A stretch of 64,000 nt of DNA from CAXBCP01 sp047638395 (GTDB lineage: Bacteria; Pseudomonadota; Alphaproteobacteria; MPNO01; UBA830): assembly GCA_047638395.1 (NCBI GenBank), contig JBLIMV010000018.1, positions 62,001 to 126,000 of the forward strand. Direction: 5' to 3'. The translations under genes were made by a program, and so were the position numbers. Under the pieces are notes generated by a model. The model was given only the letters and a program-made list of their open reading frames with translations. It was not told the DNA's origin and did not search any database. Below, in pieces: positions 1-8,822 of the stretch. How positions within the stretch are numbered: the stretch's first letter is position 1; each line of letters begins with the position of its first letter.

Positions 1-441
1 CAATGTATCGCCCAGAACCGGGTGCTTCCAGGCCGGCGCAACGTCCCGCAGCGGCAACAGAACAAAACCCCGCCCGGCCATCCTGGGATGCGGCAAGAAT
101 GGAGCTTCCTGCCCATCGTTAACCATATCGCCATAGGCAATAAGATCGAGATCGAGCGTCCTTGCCGCGTTCGGCACCGAACGAACCCGGTCGAATCGAG
201 CTTCGATTGCGTGCAGAGAACTCAGCAAAGCGGCCGGTTCCAGACCCGTTTGAACCGAAACAACCCCGTTTACAAAATCCGGCTGGTTGGACGCCGGGAC
301 CGGAGTGCTTCGATACCAGCGTGATTTGGCCAGAATCCTGCAACCGCCTGCTTCAATTGCGTCGATGGCGGCATTGCAAACGTCTACCGGGGGCCCAAAT
401 TCGGGATGAGGCAGGTTCGATCCGATGGCGATAAATATCAT
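1..441 (-). CDS. folK: 2-amino-4-hydroxy-6-hydroxymethyldihydropteridine diphosphokinase (partial)
   Basis: Transfers pyrophosphate from ATP to 6-hydroxymethyl-dihydropterin in folate synthesis, in the cytoplasm. Read on the minus strand from ATG at 441, the protein opens with MIFIAIGSNLPHPEF, the FolK N-terminal signature. It carries RWYRSTPVPASNQPDFVNGV in the middle and TLDLDLIAYGD followed by LPHPRMAGRGFVLLPL, the HPPK catalytic and substrate-binding region. The window edge cuts the gene after 147 codons, so only the last few residues are missing. It is divergent from the NYN-domain gene; the 153-base gap between them holds no other gene I can support. Confidence 0.93.
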   Translation of the reverse strand, partial: MIFIAIGSNLPHPEFGPPVDVCNAAIDAIEAGGCRILAKSRWYRSTPVPASNQPDFVNGVVSVQTGLEPAALLSSLHAIEARFDRVRSVPNAARTLDLDLIAYGDMVNDGQEAPFLPHPRMAGRGFVLLPLRDVAPAWKHPVLGDTL

Positions 442-594
442 CACGAAACCAAACATAAATATTTGATTCAAAAAGAAAACGTTTTAAATAGGCGCATGTC
501 TACATGACGCACAAACCGGGCAATGATCAGGATATTTTAGATTCCCCCGGACTGCCATTTTAACCCAAGCACTTTGACTGAAAGGATATTTCAG

Positions 595-1248
595 ATGATG
601 CACTTCAATTCTCAGGAGCGTATCGCCCTGTTTATCGATGGGCCCAACCTTTATTCCGCCGCCCGTTCTCTCGGGTTCGATATCGACTACAAAAATCTGC
701 TCGATGTATTCCGCCAGAAAGGCAGCCTTGTGCGCGCCTTTTACTACACAGCCCTCGTCGAGGATCAGGAGTATTCCCCGCTCCGGCCACTGGTCGACTG
801 GCTGGATTATAATGGCTACACGATGGTCACGAAGCCTGCCAAGGAACACACCGATGCTTCTGGCCGCCGCAAGGTCAAAGGCAACATGGATATCGAGCTC
901 GCAATCGATATGCTCGAAATGGCACAACACATCGACCACGCGGTCCTGTTTTCCGGCGACGGGGATTTTCGCCGCCTGGTCGAAGCCGTTCAGCGGCGCG
1001 GCGTTCGCGTCACCGTGGTCAGCACGTTCCGTGCCAACCCGCCGATGGTTGCCGACGAATTGCGCCGCCAAGCCGATACGTTTGTCGAACTTCAGGACAT
1101 CACAAAGTACATCGCCCGCGAAGCACGCCGTGAACCGAATGCGGACGACATGCCGTCCTTCGTCAAAAACCCGGCCACACGCACGCCGACGCCGGCGGAC
1201 CCTGAGCCGGGTTTCGACGATAATGACGACACTTACGAAGACGCCTGA
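595..1248 (+). CDS. NYN domain (LabA/DUF88-type) protein
   Basis: A PIN-like NYN-domain protein, a family expected to be metal-dependent ribonucleases; the substrate here is unknown. The acidic active-site signature is visible: ALFIDGPNLY near the N-terminus, GNMDIELAIDMLEMA in the middle and FSGDGDFRRLVEAVQRRG after it. The C-terminal 40 residues are low-complexity and acidic. I chose the ATG at 595 because AAGG lies about 9 bases upstream; a TTG at 574 would add seven residues. The protein is about 217 residues, usual for the family. It is followed two bases later by the uracil-DNA glycosylase, so the two are probably cotranscribed. Confidence 0.88.
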   Translation: MMHFNSQERIALFIDGPNLYSAARSLGFDIDYKNLLDVFRQKGSLVRAFYYTALVEDQEYSPLRPLVDWLDYNGYTMVTKPAKEHTDASGRRKVKGNMDIELAIDMLEMAQHIDHAVLFSGDGDFRRLVEAVQRRGVRVTVVSTFRANPPMVADELRRQADTFVELQDITKYIAREARREPNADDMPSFVKNPATRTPTPADPEPGFDDNDDTYEDA

Positions 1249-1250
1249 TC

Positions 1251-1907
1251 ATGCCCCAGAACATCACTGCCACCGCTGACGGCCCGCCGCTTGATTGCGA
1301 CCTTTGCCCCCGCCTTGTCGCCTACCGGGAAGCCAATGCCGAAAAATGGCCCGACTGGCACAACGCACCCGTCCGCTCGTTCGGACCGCTGGACGCACAA
1401 TTGCTGATTGTCGGCCTGGCACCGGGGGTCAAAGGCGCCAATCGCACAGGCCGGCCGTTCACCGGCGATTATGCCGGCGATCTGCTGTACCAGACTCTGG
1501 GCCGGTTCGGATTCGCCGAAGGAACCTATGACAAGCACCCCGATGACGGCGTTACCCTGACGGATTGCCGGATCGCCAACGGCGTGCGCTGCGTGCCGCC
1601 GGAAAACAAACCGGTCGGCGCGGAGGTCAACGCCTGCCGCCCGTTCCTCGTCGCCGAGATCGAGGCGATGAAGAACCTGAAAGTTATTCTCGCACTGGGT
1701 GGACTGTCGCATAACACAACCCTGTCCACGCTGGGTGAACGCCGGGCGAGTTACAAATTCGCCCATTGCGTGATGCACGACCTGACCAACGGCCTGAAGT
1801 TGGCCGACAGCTATCATTGTTCACGCTACAACACGAATACCCGTCGGTTGACGGAAGAAATGTTCGAAGACGTGTTTCGGATGATCCGGACAACCCTGGA
1901 CGGGTAA
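1251..1907 (+). CDS. family 5 uracil-DNA glycosylase (UdgB-like)
   Basis: Removes uracil (and in family 5 often hypoxanthine) from DNA. Motif A reads GLAPGVKGANRTGRPFTGD (about 55-73), the form typical of family 5, where the catalytic Asp or Asn of other families is absent. Motif B reads DSYHCSRYNTNT, with His189. Four cysteines (16, 19, 114, 129) fit the 4Fe-4S cluster of family 4/5 enzymes. Length is 218 residues. It starts two bases after the NYN-domain stop and ends 21 bases before the convergent molybdoprotein gene. Confidence 0.9.
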   Translation: MPQNITATADGPPLDCDLCPRLVAYREANAEKWPDWHNAPVRSFGPLDAQLLIVGLAPGVKGANRTGRPFTGDYAGDLLYQTLGRFGFAEGTYDKHPDDGVTLTDCRIANGVRCVPPENKPVGAEVNACRPFLVAEIEAMKNLKVILALGGLSHNTTLSTLGERRASYKFAHCVMHDLTNGLKLADSYHCSRYNTNTRRLTEEMFEDVFRMIRTTLDG

Positions 1908-1928
1908 GCGCATTTCACGCCAAGCGGG

Positions 1929-2597
1929 TCAGCCGTAACGCTGCTCTTTCCAGGGATCGCCATCGTTGTGATAGCCGCGATCTTCCCAGAACCCGGTTTC
2001 GTCTTCGGCGATAAACTCGATGCGGCGAATCCATTTCGCGCTCTTCCAGAAATACCATTTCGGCACGATCGCGCGAACAGGCCCGCCATGTTCCTTGGTC
2101 AGGTAATCGCCATTCCACGAATGGGCGAGCAACACATCTGAATCGGCAAACCGGTCGAGACGAATATTCGTCGTGTAGCCATCCGATGCATAAATCAGAC
2201 AATGCATTGCCTCTTTTTCAGGCCGGCACAATTCAAGGAGGTGCGCGGCATGAATACCGGTCCAGGCGTTGTCGTAACGGGACCAGCCGGTCACACAGTG
2301 AATATCGGACGTAACAGTTACCTGGGGCTGCGCCAGGAAATCATCCCACGTCCAGTTGATCGGGTTTTCGACCAGACCGTCGATGGTGAATATCCATTTA
2401 TCCGTCGGGATTTCAGGCTGAACGCCGAGGTCCAGGACCGGCCAGCTCTCAACCAGTCGCTGTCCGGGTGGCAGACGGTCCTCGTTCGACCTTGGTGCGG
2501 CCCCCACATCGATCAGACGGCCGTCGCGTGCCCATTCCTGTTTCCGGCGCACCAGTTTTTCGCGGTAGCCGTCCAACAGTTCAGGATTGTCGGTCAC
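1929..2597 (-). CDS. sulfite-oxidase-fold molybdopterin-dependent oxidoreductase
   Basis: A small molybdoenzyme of the oxidoreductase molybdopterin-binding (sulfite oxidase/YedY) family, 222 residues. The Mo-ligating cysteine is Cys101 in SDIHCVTGWSRYDNAW. Downstream are YTTNIRLDRF, LLAHSWNGDYLTKEHGGPVR and the C-terminal KWIRRIEFI typical of this fold. No signal peptide or Tat motif is seen, so it looks cytoplasmic, unlike exported MsrP. The start is GTG at 2597, which overlaps the smpB stop as GTGA, suggesting translational coupling. The physiological substrate cannot be read from the sequence. Confidence 0.88.
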   Translation of the reverse strand: MTDNPELLDGYREKLVRRKQEWARDGRLIDVGAAPRSNEDRLPPGQRLVESWPVLDLGVQPEIPTDKWIFTIDGLVENPINWTWDDFLAQPQVTVTSDIHCVTGWSRYDNAWTGIHAAHLLELCRPEKEAMHCLIYASDGYTTNIRLDRFADSDVLLAHSWNGDYLTKEHGGPVRAIVPKWYFWKSAKWIRRIEFIAEDETGFWEDRGYHNDGDPWKEQRYG

Positions 2598-3067
2598 CGC
2601 TTGTGGCTCAGCATGCGCGCCTTCTGCATGTTCCAGTCACGGTTCCTCTCGGTCTCGCGCTTGTCGTAATGCTTCTTGCCCTTGCCGAGGCCGATCTCCA
2701 GCTTCGCGATGCCGCGATTGTTGAAATAGAGCTTCATCGGGACCAACGACATCCCTGCCCGCTCGGTCGCGCCGATCAATTTGGCAATCTCGCGCTGCTT
2801 CAGCAGAAGCTTCCGCGGTCGCGTCGGTTCATGGTTGAACGGACCCGCCTGCTTGTATTCGGGGATGGTGGCATTGATCAGCCAGATTTCACCGTTCTCC
2901 GCCTTCGCGTAGGATTCAGCGATCGTCGCACGGCCTTCGCGCAGCGATTTGACCTCGCTGCCCATGAGCATAATGCCGGCCTCGATGGTGTCTTCTATTT
3001 CATAGTTATGACGCGCCCGGCGATTATTCGCGGCAACACGATACGCAGAGGTATCCGATTTTGCCAT
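2594..3067 (-). CDS. smpB: SsrA-binding protein
   Basis: Binds tmRNA and delivers it to stalled ribosomes for trans-translation. The 157-residue protein has the SmpB core: NRRARHNYEIEDTIEAGI, GSEVKSLREGRATI, ESYAKAENGEIWLIN and the basic C-terminal tail GKGKKHYDKRETERNRDW. It lies 11 bases downstream of dapA on the same strand, and its stop overlaps the start of the molybdoprotein gene. Confidence 0.97.
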   Translation of the reverse strand: MAKSDTSAYRVAANNRRARHNYEIEDTIEAGIMLMGSEVKSLREGRATIAESYAKAENGEIWLINATIPEYKQAGPFNHEPTRPRKLLLKQREIAKLIGATERAGMSLVPMKLYFNNRGIAKLEIGLGKGKKHYDKRETERNRDWNMQKARMLSHKR

Positions 3068-3078
3068 CCAGTTGCCCG

Positions 3079-3951
3079 TTAGTTGAGCAGGCCGGCGTGA
3101 CGCATTGCCCGTTCGACCTTGCCCCGTGATTCATCCGTGATCGGCACAAGCGGCAGACGCAGTTCTTCACCGCATTTGCCCAACAGGCTGGCGCCATATT
3201 TAACCGGGCCAGGGTTGGCTTCGCAGAACAGATCGGCATGTAGTGGCGTCAAACGCTCGTTCAGTCTTTGCGCCTCCGCAATATCACCACACTGCCATGC
3301 GGCATGCATGTCAGCCATCAGTTTGGGCGCGATATTCGCGGTCACGGAGATACACCCGACACCGCCCTGCGCGAGGAACCCAAGCTGGGTGATGTCTTCT
3401 CCGGATAGCTGGCAAAAGTCTTCGCCGCAAGCGAGCCGCTGCTCGGTCGCACGTCCAACCGCCGCTGTCGCGTCTTTAACACCGATCACGTTTTCCAGCT
3501 TTGAACAGCGCGCCATTGTATCGACATTCATATCGATCACGGAGCGGCCCGGAATATTATAAATGATAATCGGGATGCCGACCGAATTCACCGCCTCGAA
3601 ATGCCGGTACAGGCCTTCCTGGGTCGGTTTATTGTAATAAGGCGTCACGACAAGAGCGGCATCCGCCCCTACCGACTTGGCATGCGCTGCCAATTCGATC
3701 GCTTCTGCTGTCGAATTCGATCCCGCCCCGGCAATCACCGGCACGCGTTTATCGGCAACATCGATGCACAATTCGACGACGCGCCTGTGCTCGTCATGAC
3801 TGACGGTCGGCGATTCACCCGTCGTCCCCATCGGAACCAGAGCGCTCGTACCCTCTGCAATCTGCCAGTTTACAAGACCGCTAAAAGCATCTTCATCAAT
3901 TTTACCGTCGCGAAACGGCGTTATCAGCGCGCAAATGGAACCGCTGAACAT
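3079..3951 (-). CDS. dapA: 4-hydroxy-tetrahydrodipicolinate synthase
   Basis: Condenses pyruvate with aspartate semialdehyde, the first committed step of lysine and meso-diaminopimelate synthesis. The 290-residue TIM-barrel protein has GTTGESPT (42-49), Tyr131 in IIYNIPGRS and Schiff-base Lys159 in NVIGVKDAT, all as in DapA. It is probably the first gene of a dapA-smpB-molybdoprotein operon and is divergent from the lytic transglycosylase across a 249-base gap. Confidence 0.96.
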   Translation of the reverse strand: MFSGSICALITPFRDGKIDEDAFSGLVNWQIAEGTSALVPMGTTGESPTVSHDEHRRVVELCIDVADKRVPVIAGAGSNSTAEAIELAAHAKSVGADAALVVTPYYNKPTQEGLYRHFEAVNSVGIPIIIYNIPGRSVIDMNVDTMARCSKLENVIGVKDATAAVGRATEQRLACGEDFCQLSGEDITQLGFLAQGGVGCISVTANIAPKLMADMHAAWQCGDIAEAQRLNERLTPLHADLFCEANPGPVKYGASLLGKCGEELRLPLVPITDESRGKVERAMRHAGLLN

Positions 3952-4140
3952 GGCGGTCTCCCCGAAATGTGATCATTAAAGAATTGGCGCACATTACTCT
4001 TCGCGCCATTCTGCGGCAAGAAGTCACTGCGCCGAAATGGCAAGAATCCGCAGCTCGGAATAAGCGGAATAAACGTTCGCCATCGTGTAGATGCATGCCA
4101 ATATAGGTTGGCTCGTTAAGAGTGATTTAACCGCAACGGT

Positions 4141-4185
4141 CGCACCCTGTTACCTGATGCCGCGCACCCTGTTACCTGATGCCGC
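4141..4185. repeat. perfect 22-base tandem duplication
   Basis: Two perfect adjacent copies of a 22-base unit occupy 4142-4163 and 4164-4185, and the period extends one base to the left. Each copy contains CACCCTGTTACCTGATG. The repeat lies in the dapA/slt divergent intergenic region and ends 15 bases before the slt start codon, so it forms the 5' leader or part of the promoter of that gene. Confidence 0.95.
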
Positions 4186-4200
4186 AAGGGGCCGAACTGA

Positions 4201-6177
4201 ATGATTTCGCGTGTAAAAATCAACGTCTGTGCTGCGATTCTGGTGGGCATTACGCTGTCCGGCACGACGATACACGCGGCAACCCAACCTCTATCCAAGC
4301 CTCTCTCCAAATCTGAAGCCAAATTGTACTCAACAGCGCTGACGGCCGCAGAAAAAGGAAACTGGCGAAGTGCACATCGCCAGGCAAACAAAATCAGAGG
4401 CGAGCTGCCTGCCAAAGTGATGCGTTGGCTCGAGTTATCTCAACGCGGAAACCGCAAAAATTTCGATGCGATATCAGGATTTGTCTTCGAAAACGATGAC
4501 TGGCCCCGCCGCGGCACCCTGCGCCGACGGGCGGAAGAAGCGCTCGACGGCAGCGTTCCCCCGCGGGAAGTCATGCGGTGGTTCAGCACCTATCCGCCAC
4601 TGACCACCGACGGAAAAACCCGGCTCGTAGAAGCCGTAATTGCCAATGGCCAGAAAGAAAAGGCCCGGAAACTGATCCGCGAGACGTGGGTAAGCGCCAA
4701 TTTCGGCCGCAAACAGGAGCGAGAGTTCCGGAAACGGTATAGAAAATTCCTGAACAAAGCCGACCATACCGCCCGGCTCGACCGTCTGTTATGGGACGGC
4801 CAGATTACCCGGGCGCGGCGGATGATACCGCTGGTCGACGACGCGACCCAGAAACTGGCCATGGCCCGAATTTCGCTCCGCGCATTCCGGGGCGGCGTAG
4901 ACTGGCACATACGACAGGTCCCGGCATCCCTTCGCACAGATCCGGGTCTCGTCTTTGAACGCGCGCGGTGGCGCCGCCGCAAAGGCCTCGACAATGGGGC
5001 CTATGAACTTCTGAAGAACGTCCCGGCCAATGCCCCCTTCGCCACGAAATGGTGGGTCGAGAGGTCGATCATTGCGCGCCGCCTGCTTGCCAAAGGGCAT
5101 ATTTCCGAGGCCTACAGACTGGCCAGAGCCAACGGGTTATCGACCGGCGCCCGTTTCGTCGAAGCCGAATGGCTTGCAGGATGGATTGCACTCCGTCATC
5201 TCGACGAGCCCAAAACGGCCTACACGCATTTCAGCAATATCGGCAACAGGGTCGCCTACCCCATCAGCAAGGCTCGCGCGGCCTACTGGGTAGGACGGGC
5301 CGCAGAAGCAAGCGGCGACCTCGCTGCGGCAACAAAATCGTTTCAGGCAGCCAGCAAGCACGGCACGACATATTACGGCCAGCTTGCCGCCGCACGATCG
5401 AACAGCAGCGTCGTCCTCACATCCTCCAGGGTTGCACCAACGAAGCCCGAGAGGTCCATCTTCGAGCGCGACGAACGTGTCCGCGCGGTCAGGCTGTTAA
5501 GCCAGGTCGGTGCGCGCAACCACGTGCGCCCGTTCATGTATAAACTGCTGAGTGAAGCCAAGACTCCCCAACGGCAGGTACTTACCGCCGAACTCGCAAA
5601 CCAGATCGGTCGCCGCGACTTCGCGGTCCGCGCCGGGCGAAAATCCTATCGCACCGGCTCGCCGCTTCCCGAAATTGCCTACCCCATCATCAAGATGACC
5701 GGTAATCACCCGGAACAGGCACTCCTGCACGCGATCGTCCGACAGGAAAGCAATTTTGATATGGCGGCGGTCAGTCACGCGGGCGCGCGCGGACTGATGC
5801 AACTGATGCCCGCTACGGCGCGGTCCGTGGCCAAGCGACTACGAGTGCGGTACTCGCCGAAAAAACTGACGCGCAGTTCCAGCTATAATGTGCGGCTGGG
5901 TCAGGCCTACCTGGGCCAGATGATCAACCGTTTTGATGGCTCCTACATTCTCGCCATTGCCTCATACAACGCCGGTCCATCGGCAGCGAAGCGCTGGGTG
6001 CGGCAGAATGGCGATCCGCGCGAACCCGGCGTCGACGTCATCGACTGGGTCGAATCGATTCCATACCGCGAAACCCGGAACTATGTTCAACGGGTGATCG
6101 AAAACCTTCAGGTTTATCGCATGCGTATGGGTGGCCCAATGCTTGCAGAGGGCATCGTTAACGACCTCCGACGCTAA
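4201..6177 (+). CDS. soluble lytic transglycosylase (Slt70-like)
   Basis: Cleaves peptidoglycan glycan strands with 1,6-anhydro product formation, in the periplasm. A Sec signal peptide is visible (about residues 1-27, hydrophobic AAILVGITLSG then IHA). A long helical-repeat region of about 450 residues resembles the Slt70 U-domain. The C-terminal SLT domain (about 505-640) has the catalytic Glu in AIVRQESNFD, then GARGLMQLMPATA and AIASYNAGP. Length is 658 residues. The ATG is preceded by AAGGGG about 10 bases upstream, just after the tandem repeat. It is divergent from dapA, a common alphaproteobacterial arrangement. Confidence 0.93.
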   Translation: MISRVKINVCAAILVGITLSGTTIHAATQPLSKPLSKSEAKLYSTALTAAEKGNWRSAHRQANKIRGELPAKVMRWLELSQRGNRKNFDAISGFVFENDDWPRRGTLRRRAEEALDGSVPPREVMRWFSTYPPLTTDGKTRLVEAVIANGQKEKARKLIRETWVSANFGRKQEREFRKRYRKFLNKADHTARLDRLLWDGQITRARRMIPLVDDATQKLAMARISLRAFRGGVDWHIRQVPASLRTDPGLVFERARWRRRKGLDNGAYELLKNVPANAPFATKWWVERSIIARRLLAKGHISEAYRLARANGLSTGARFVEAEWLAGWIALRHLDEPKTAYTHFSNIGNRVAYPISKARAAYWVGRAAEASGDLAAATKSFQAASKHGTTYYGQLAAARSNSSVVLTSSRVAPTKPERSIFERDERVRAVRLLSQVGARNHVRPFMYKLLSEAKTPQRQVLTAELANQIGRRDFAVRAGRKSYRTGSPLPEIAYPIIKMTGNHPEQALLHAIVRQESNFDMAAVSHAGARGLMQLMPATARSVAKRLRVRYSPKKLTRSSSYNVRLGQAYLGQMINRFDGSYILAIASYNAGPSAAKRWVRQNGDPREPGVDVIDWVESIPYRETRNYVQRVIENLQVYRMRMGGPMLAEGIVNDLRR

Positions 6178-6235
6178 CGGCCCCCATTGCCCGCCCTGCT
6201 CCGCGAAGCTAGTTTAGCGGAACAAGGAGCAACGA

Positions 6236-6922
6236 ATGTCTGACCCCCGATTTAGCGAAATAAAAGCCTGTGTCTTCGATGCCTATGGGACACTTTTCGA
6301 CGTCCATTCCGCGGCCGCACACATGAAAGACGATCTTGGTGAAAAGTCCGAGGCCATGTCCGATCTGTGGCGCTTAAAACAGCTTCAATACACCTGGCTC
6401 CGTAGCCTGATGGGCCACCATGTCGATTTCTGGCAGGTAACGGGGGATGCGCTCGACTATGCCATGCGCACGCTCGACATGGAAAATCCGAGCCTGCGGG
6501 CCAGGCTTATGGAGCTTTATCTGCAGCTTGATGCTTATCCTGAGGTCGCGGATGCACTGACGGCGCTGAAAGACGGTGGCAAGAAGACCGCAATCCTGTC
6601 GAATGGCGAGCCGTCCATGCTGATCGCGGCCGCTAAAAATGCAGGAATCTATAAATTGCTCGATGGAATCTATTCCATTGAAACGGCTGGAATTTTCAAG
6701 CCGCACCCGTCGACCTACCAGGTCGCAGTCGATGGATTGAAGATAGGCGCCGAGGAAATTTCCTTCCAGTCATCGAATGGCTGGGATGCACACGGTGCGG
6801 GTGCATTCGGGTTCCGCGTTGCCTGGGTCAACCGGTTCAATCAGCCGACGGAACTGCTGCCGTCGCCGCCGCTGGTTCAGCTCAAGACGCTGTCTGAACT
6901 TCCGCCGCTCCTGGGTCTGTAG
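6236..6922 (+). CDS. haloacid dehalogenase, type II
   Basis: Predicted (S)-2-haloacid dehalogenase of the HAD superfamily, replacing halide by hydroxyl through an aspartyl ester. Motif I is CVFDAYGTLFD with nucleophile Asp15, motif II is LSNGEPSML, the motif III lysine lies in FKPHPSTY, and motif IV is SSNGWDAHGAGAFG, the SSNxWD form characteristic of type II dehalogenases. Length is 228 residues. AAGGAG lies 7 bases before the ATG. Ten bases separate it from the alpha/beta hydrolase. The real substrate may not be halogenated. Confidence 0.88.
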   Translation: MSDPRFSEIKACVFDAYGTLFDVHSAAAHMKDDLGEKSEAMSDLWRLKQLQYTWLRSLMGHHVDFWQVTGDALDYAMRTLDMENPSLRARLMELYLQLDAYPEVADALTALKDGGKKTAILSNGEPSMLIAAAKNAGIYKLLDGIYSIETAGIFKPHPSTYQVAVDGLKIGAEEISFQSSNGWDAHGAGAFGFRVAWVNRFNQPTELLPSPPLVQLKTLSELPPLLGL

Positions 6923-6932
6923 CGCAGCCGTA

Positions 6933-7784
6933 ATGCCCTATATCGAACGCCGGATTACATCCTTCGACAATCTGTCCCTCTATGCCCGCGATTACGGAGA
7001 TCCGCTGGACACCCGCGCACCGTTGTTTTGCCTCGGCGGTCTGACGCGCAACTGCAAAGATTTTGAATCGCTCGCCGAACGCTATTCGGCGGACGGACGC
7101 CGGGTCATCTGCCCGGATTATCGCGGCCGGGGTCAATCGGACTACGATTCGGATTGGCGAAACTACGATCCGCGCATTTACATCCGCGATATTCAGAACC
7201 TCCTGTCAGCGCTCAACCTCCACCATGTCGTTGTGGTCGGCACATCGCTCGGGGGCATTCTCGGAATGGGCATGGCCGTCGCGATGCCGGGCGCCCTTGC
7301 CGCTGTCGTCATGAACGACATCGGACCAAAAGTGGAGACCGGTGGGCTCGACTTCATTATCAATTACATCAAGGAAGACCGCCCGCACGACGACTGGGAC
7401 AGCGCGGTCGCGACCATAAAAACAATGCTGCCGAACCTGACATTCCAGGATGAAGGCATCTGGCTGAAGATGGCGCAGAACACATTTCGCGAGCGTACAG
7501 ACGGTCGGCTTTACTTCGATTGGGATGTGAATATCGTCAAACCCATGCTCGTATCGTCATACGCAATCCCGGATATGTGGCCGCTTTTCCGTGCTTTGAA
7601 GAACGTGCCGACGCTGGTTCTGCGCGGCGCCGAATCCGATATCCTGTCGCGTGAGACATTCTCCCAGATGCAGGAGGTTAAGCCCGACATGATTGCAGTC
7701 GAGATCCCGCGTGCTGGGCATGTGCCAACGATGGCCGAACCGGAATCCCGTGCCGCTCTGGAAGCGTTTCTTGGAAGCCACTGA
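6933..7784 (+). CDS. alpha/beta hydrolase
   Basis: A 283-residue alpha/beta-hydrolase-fold enzyme of unknown substrate. The nucleophile elbow is VVGTSLGGILG, the oxyanion region is LFCLGGLTRNCKDF, the acid is likely in RGAESDILS and the histidine in PRAGHVPTM. I chose the ATG at 6933 because it is 10 bases after the dehalogenase stop and the protein then starts MPYIERRITSFDN; an upstream extension would lie entirely within the dehalogenase. It probably forms an operon with the flanking genes. Confidence 0.87.
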   Translation: MPYIERRITSFDNLSLYARDYGDPLDTRAPLFCLGGLTRNCKDFESLAERYSADGRRVICPDYRGRGQSDYDSDWRNYDPRIYIRDIQNLLSALNLHHVVVVGTSLGGILGMGMAVAMPGALAAVVMNDIGPKVETGGLDFIINYIKEDRPHDDWDSAVATIKTMLPNLTFQDEGIWLKMAQNTFRERTDGRLYFDWDVNIVKPMLVSSYAIPDMWPLFRALKNVPTLVLRGAESDILSRETFSQMQEVKPDMIAVEIPRAGHVPTMAEPESRAALEAFLGSH

Positions 7785-8772
7785 GCGCGTCCCCGACGTC
7801 CAGGACATCCGGTCTGCGGCTGCCCGCGTTGAGGGCATCGCGATACGTACGCCGCTGCTTGAATCGGAACGGCTCAACGAGCGCCTTGGCGCGCGCATCC
7901 TGTTGAAGTGTGAGATGTTCCAGCCCGTCGGCGCCTTCAAAATCCGCGGTGCCTGGAACCTGATGAGCCAGCTATCGGAGGCCGAACGCGCCGACGGCGC
8001 TGTCGCCTTCTCGTCGGGCAATCATGCGCAGGCGGTTGCCTGGGCGGGTCGACGGCTGGGGATGTCGACAACCATCGTGATGCCCGAGGACGCACCGCGG
8101 ATCAAAATCGATAACACCCGCGCGCTTGGCGCCGAAATCAGACTCTACAACCGCGCGAACGACGACCGCGAAGAAATCGCCCGGGAAATTGTCGGAAAAA
8201 GCGGCGCGGTTATCGTGCCGCCTTACGATCATCCGGACATCATCGCCGGCCAAGGCACCGTCGGCCTGGAGATCGCCGAGCAATGCGCCGCAATCGGTGT
8301 CGTCCCGGATGCTGCCATTGTGCCCTGCTCCGGGGGCGGCCTGATTGCCGGCTGCGCTATCGCACTGAAGAACGCCTACCCGGCAATGAACGTCTTCGCG
8401 GCAGAGCCCGAAGGCTTTGATGATACAGCCAAATCACTCACGGCCGGCAAACGGGTTATGAACCCGCCCGCCACGGGGTCGATCTGTGATGCGTTACTCG
8501 TCCCCACACCGGGAGAACTGACTTTCACGATCAATAAGATGTTGCTTGCGGGTGGGCTGACGGTAAGTGACGGAGACGTCAAAAACGCAATGCTCGCCGC
8601 GTTTACAGATGCGCGCCTGGTCGTCGAACCCGGCGGGGCTGCAGGGCTTGCCGCCGCGATAAAGGGGAAAGACCGGATGGTCGGCCAAACGATCTGCGTT
8701 GTTCTCTCCGGCGGGAATGCCGACCCCGCACTATTCGCCGAAATTCTGAGCGACAGCGCCTCAGCGGATTAG
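7771..8772 (+). CDS. threonine/serine dehydratase-like PLP enzyme
   Basis: A fold type II PLP enzyme related to threonine dehydratase and serine racemase, about 333 residues. The PLP lysine is Lys57 in GAFKIRGA; SSGNHAQAVAWAGR contacts the substrate carboxylate; PCSGGGLIAG is the phosphate-binding loop; the C-terminal VVLSGGNAD is conserved. No ACT regulatory domain follows, so it is the catabolic or short type. No ATG fits near the family's usual start; TTG at 7771, with GGAAG six bases upstream, overlaps the hydrolase end by 14 bases and is my best choice. The start is uncertain. Confidence 0.87.
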   Translation: MEATERVPDVQDIRSAAARVEGIAIRTPLLESERLNERLGARILLKCEMFQPVGAFKIRGAWNLMSQLSEAERADGAVAFSSGNHAQAVAWAGRRLGMSTTIVMPEDAPRIKIDNTRALGAEIRLYNRANDDREEIAREIVGKSGAVIVPPYDHPDIIAGQGTVGLEIAEQCAAIGVVPDAAIVPCSGGGLIAGCAIALKNAYPAMNVFAAEPEGFDDTAKSLTAGKRVMNPPATGSICDALLVPTPGELTFTINKMLLAGGLTVSDGDVKNAMLAAFTDARLVVEPGGAAGLAAAIKGKDRMVGQTICVVLSGGNADPALFAEILSDSASAD

Positions 8773-8822
8773 GACGCCCCGTCGGACGAACCGACTAGTA
8801 CCCGCCACCTGGCACGAGCCGG

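Noticed and set aside
4141..4185. Tandem repeat as a CRISPR fragment
   Set aside because: The two copies are directly adjacent with no spacer, and no cas genes are present.
8781..8795. Hairpin GTCGG/CCGAC between the convergent dehydratase and bactofilin genes as a terminator
   Set aside because: The stem is only five pairs and no T-run follows on either strand.
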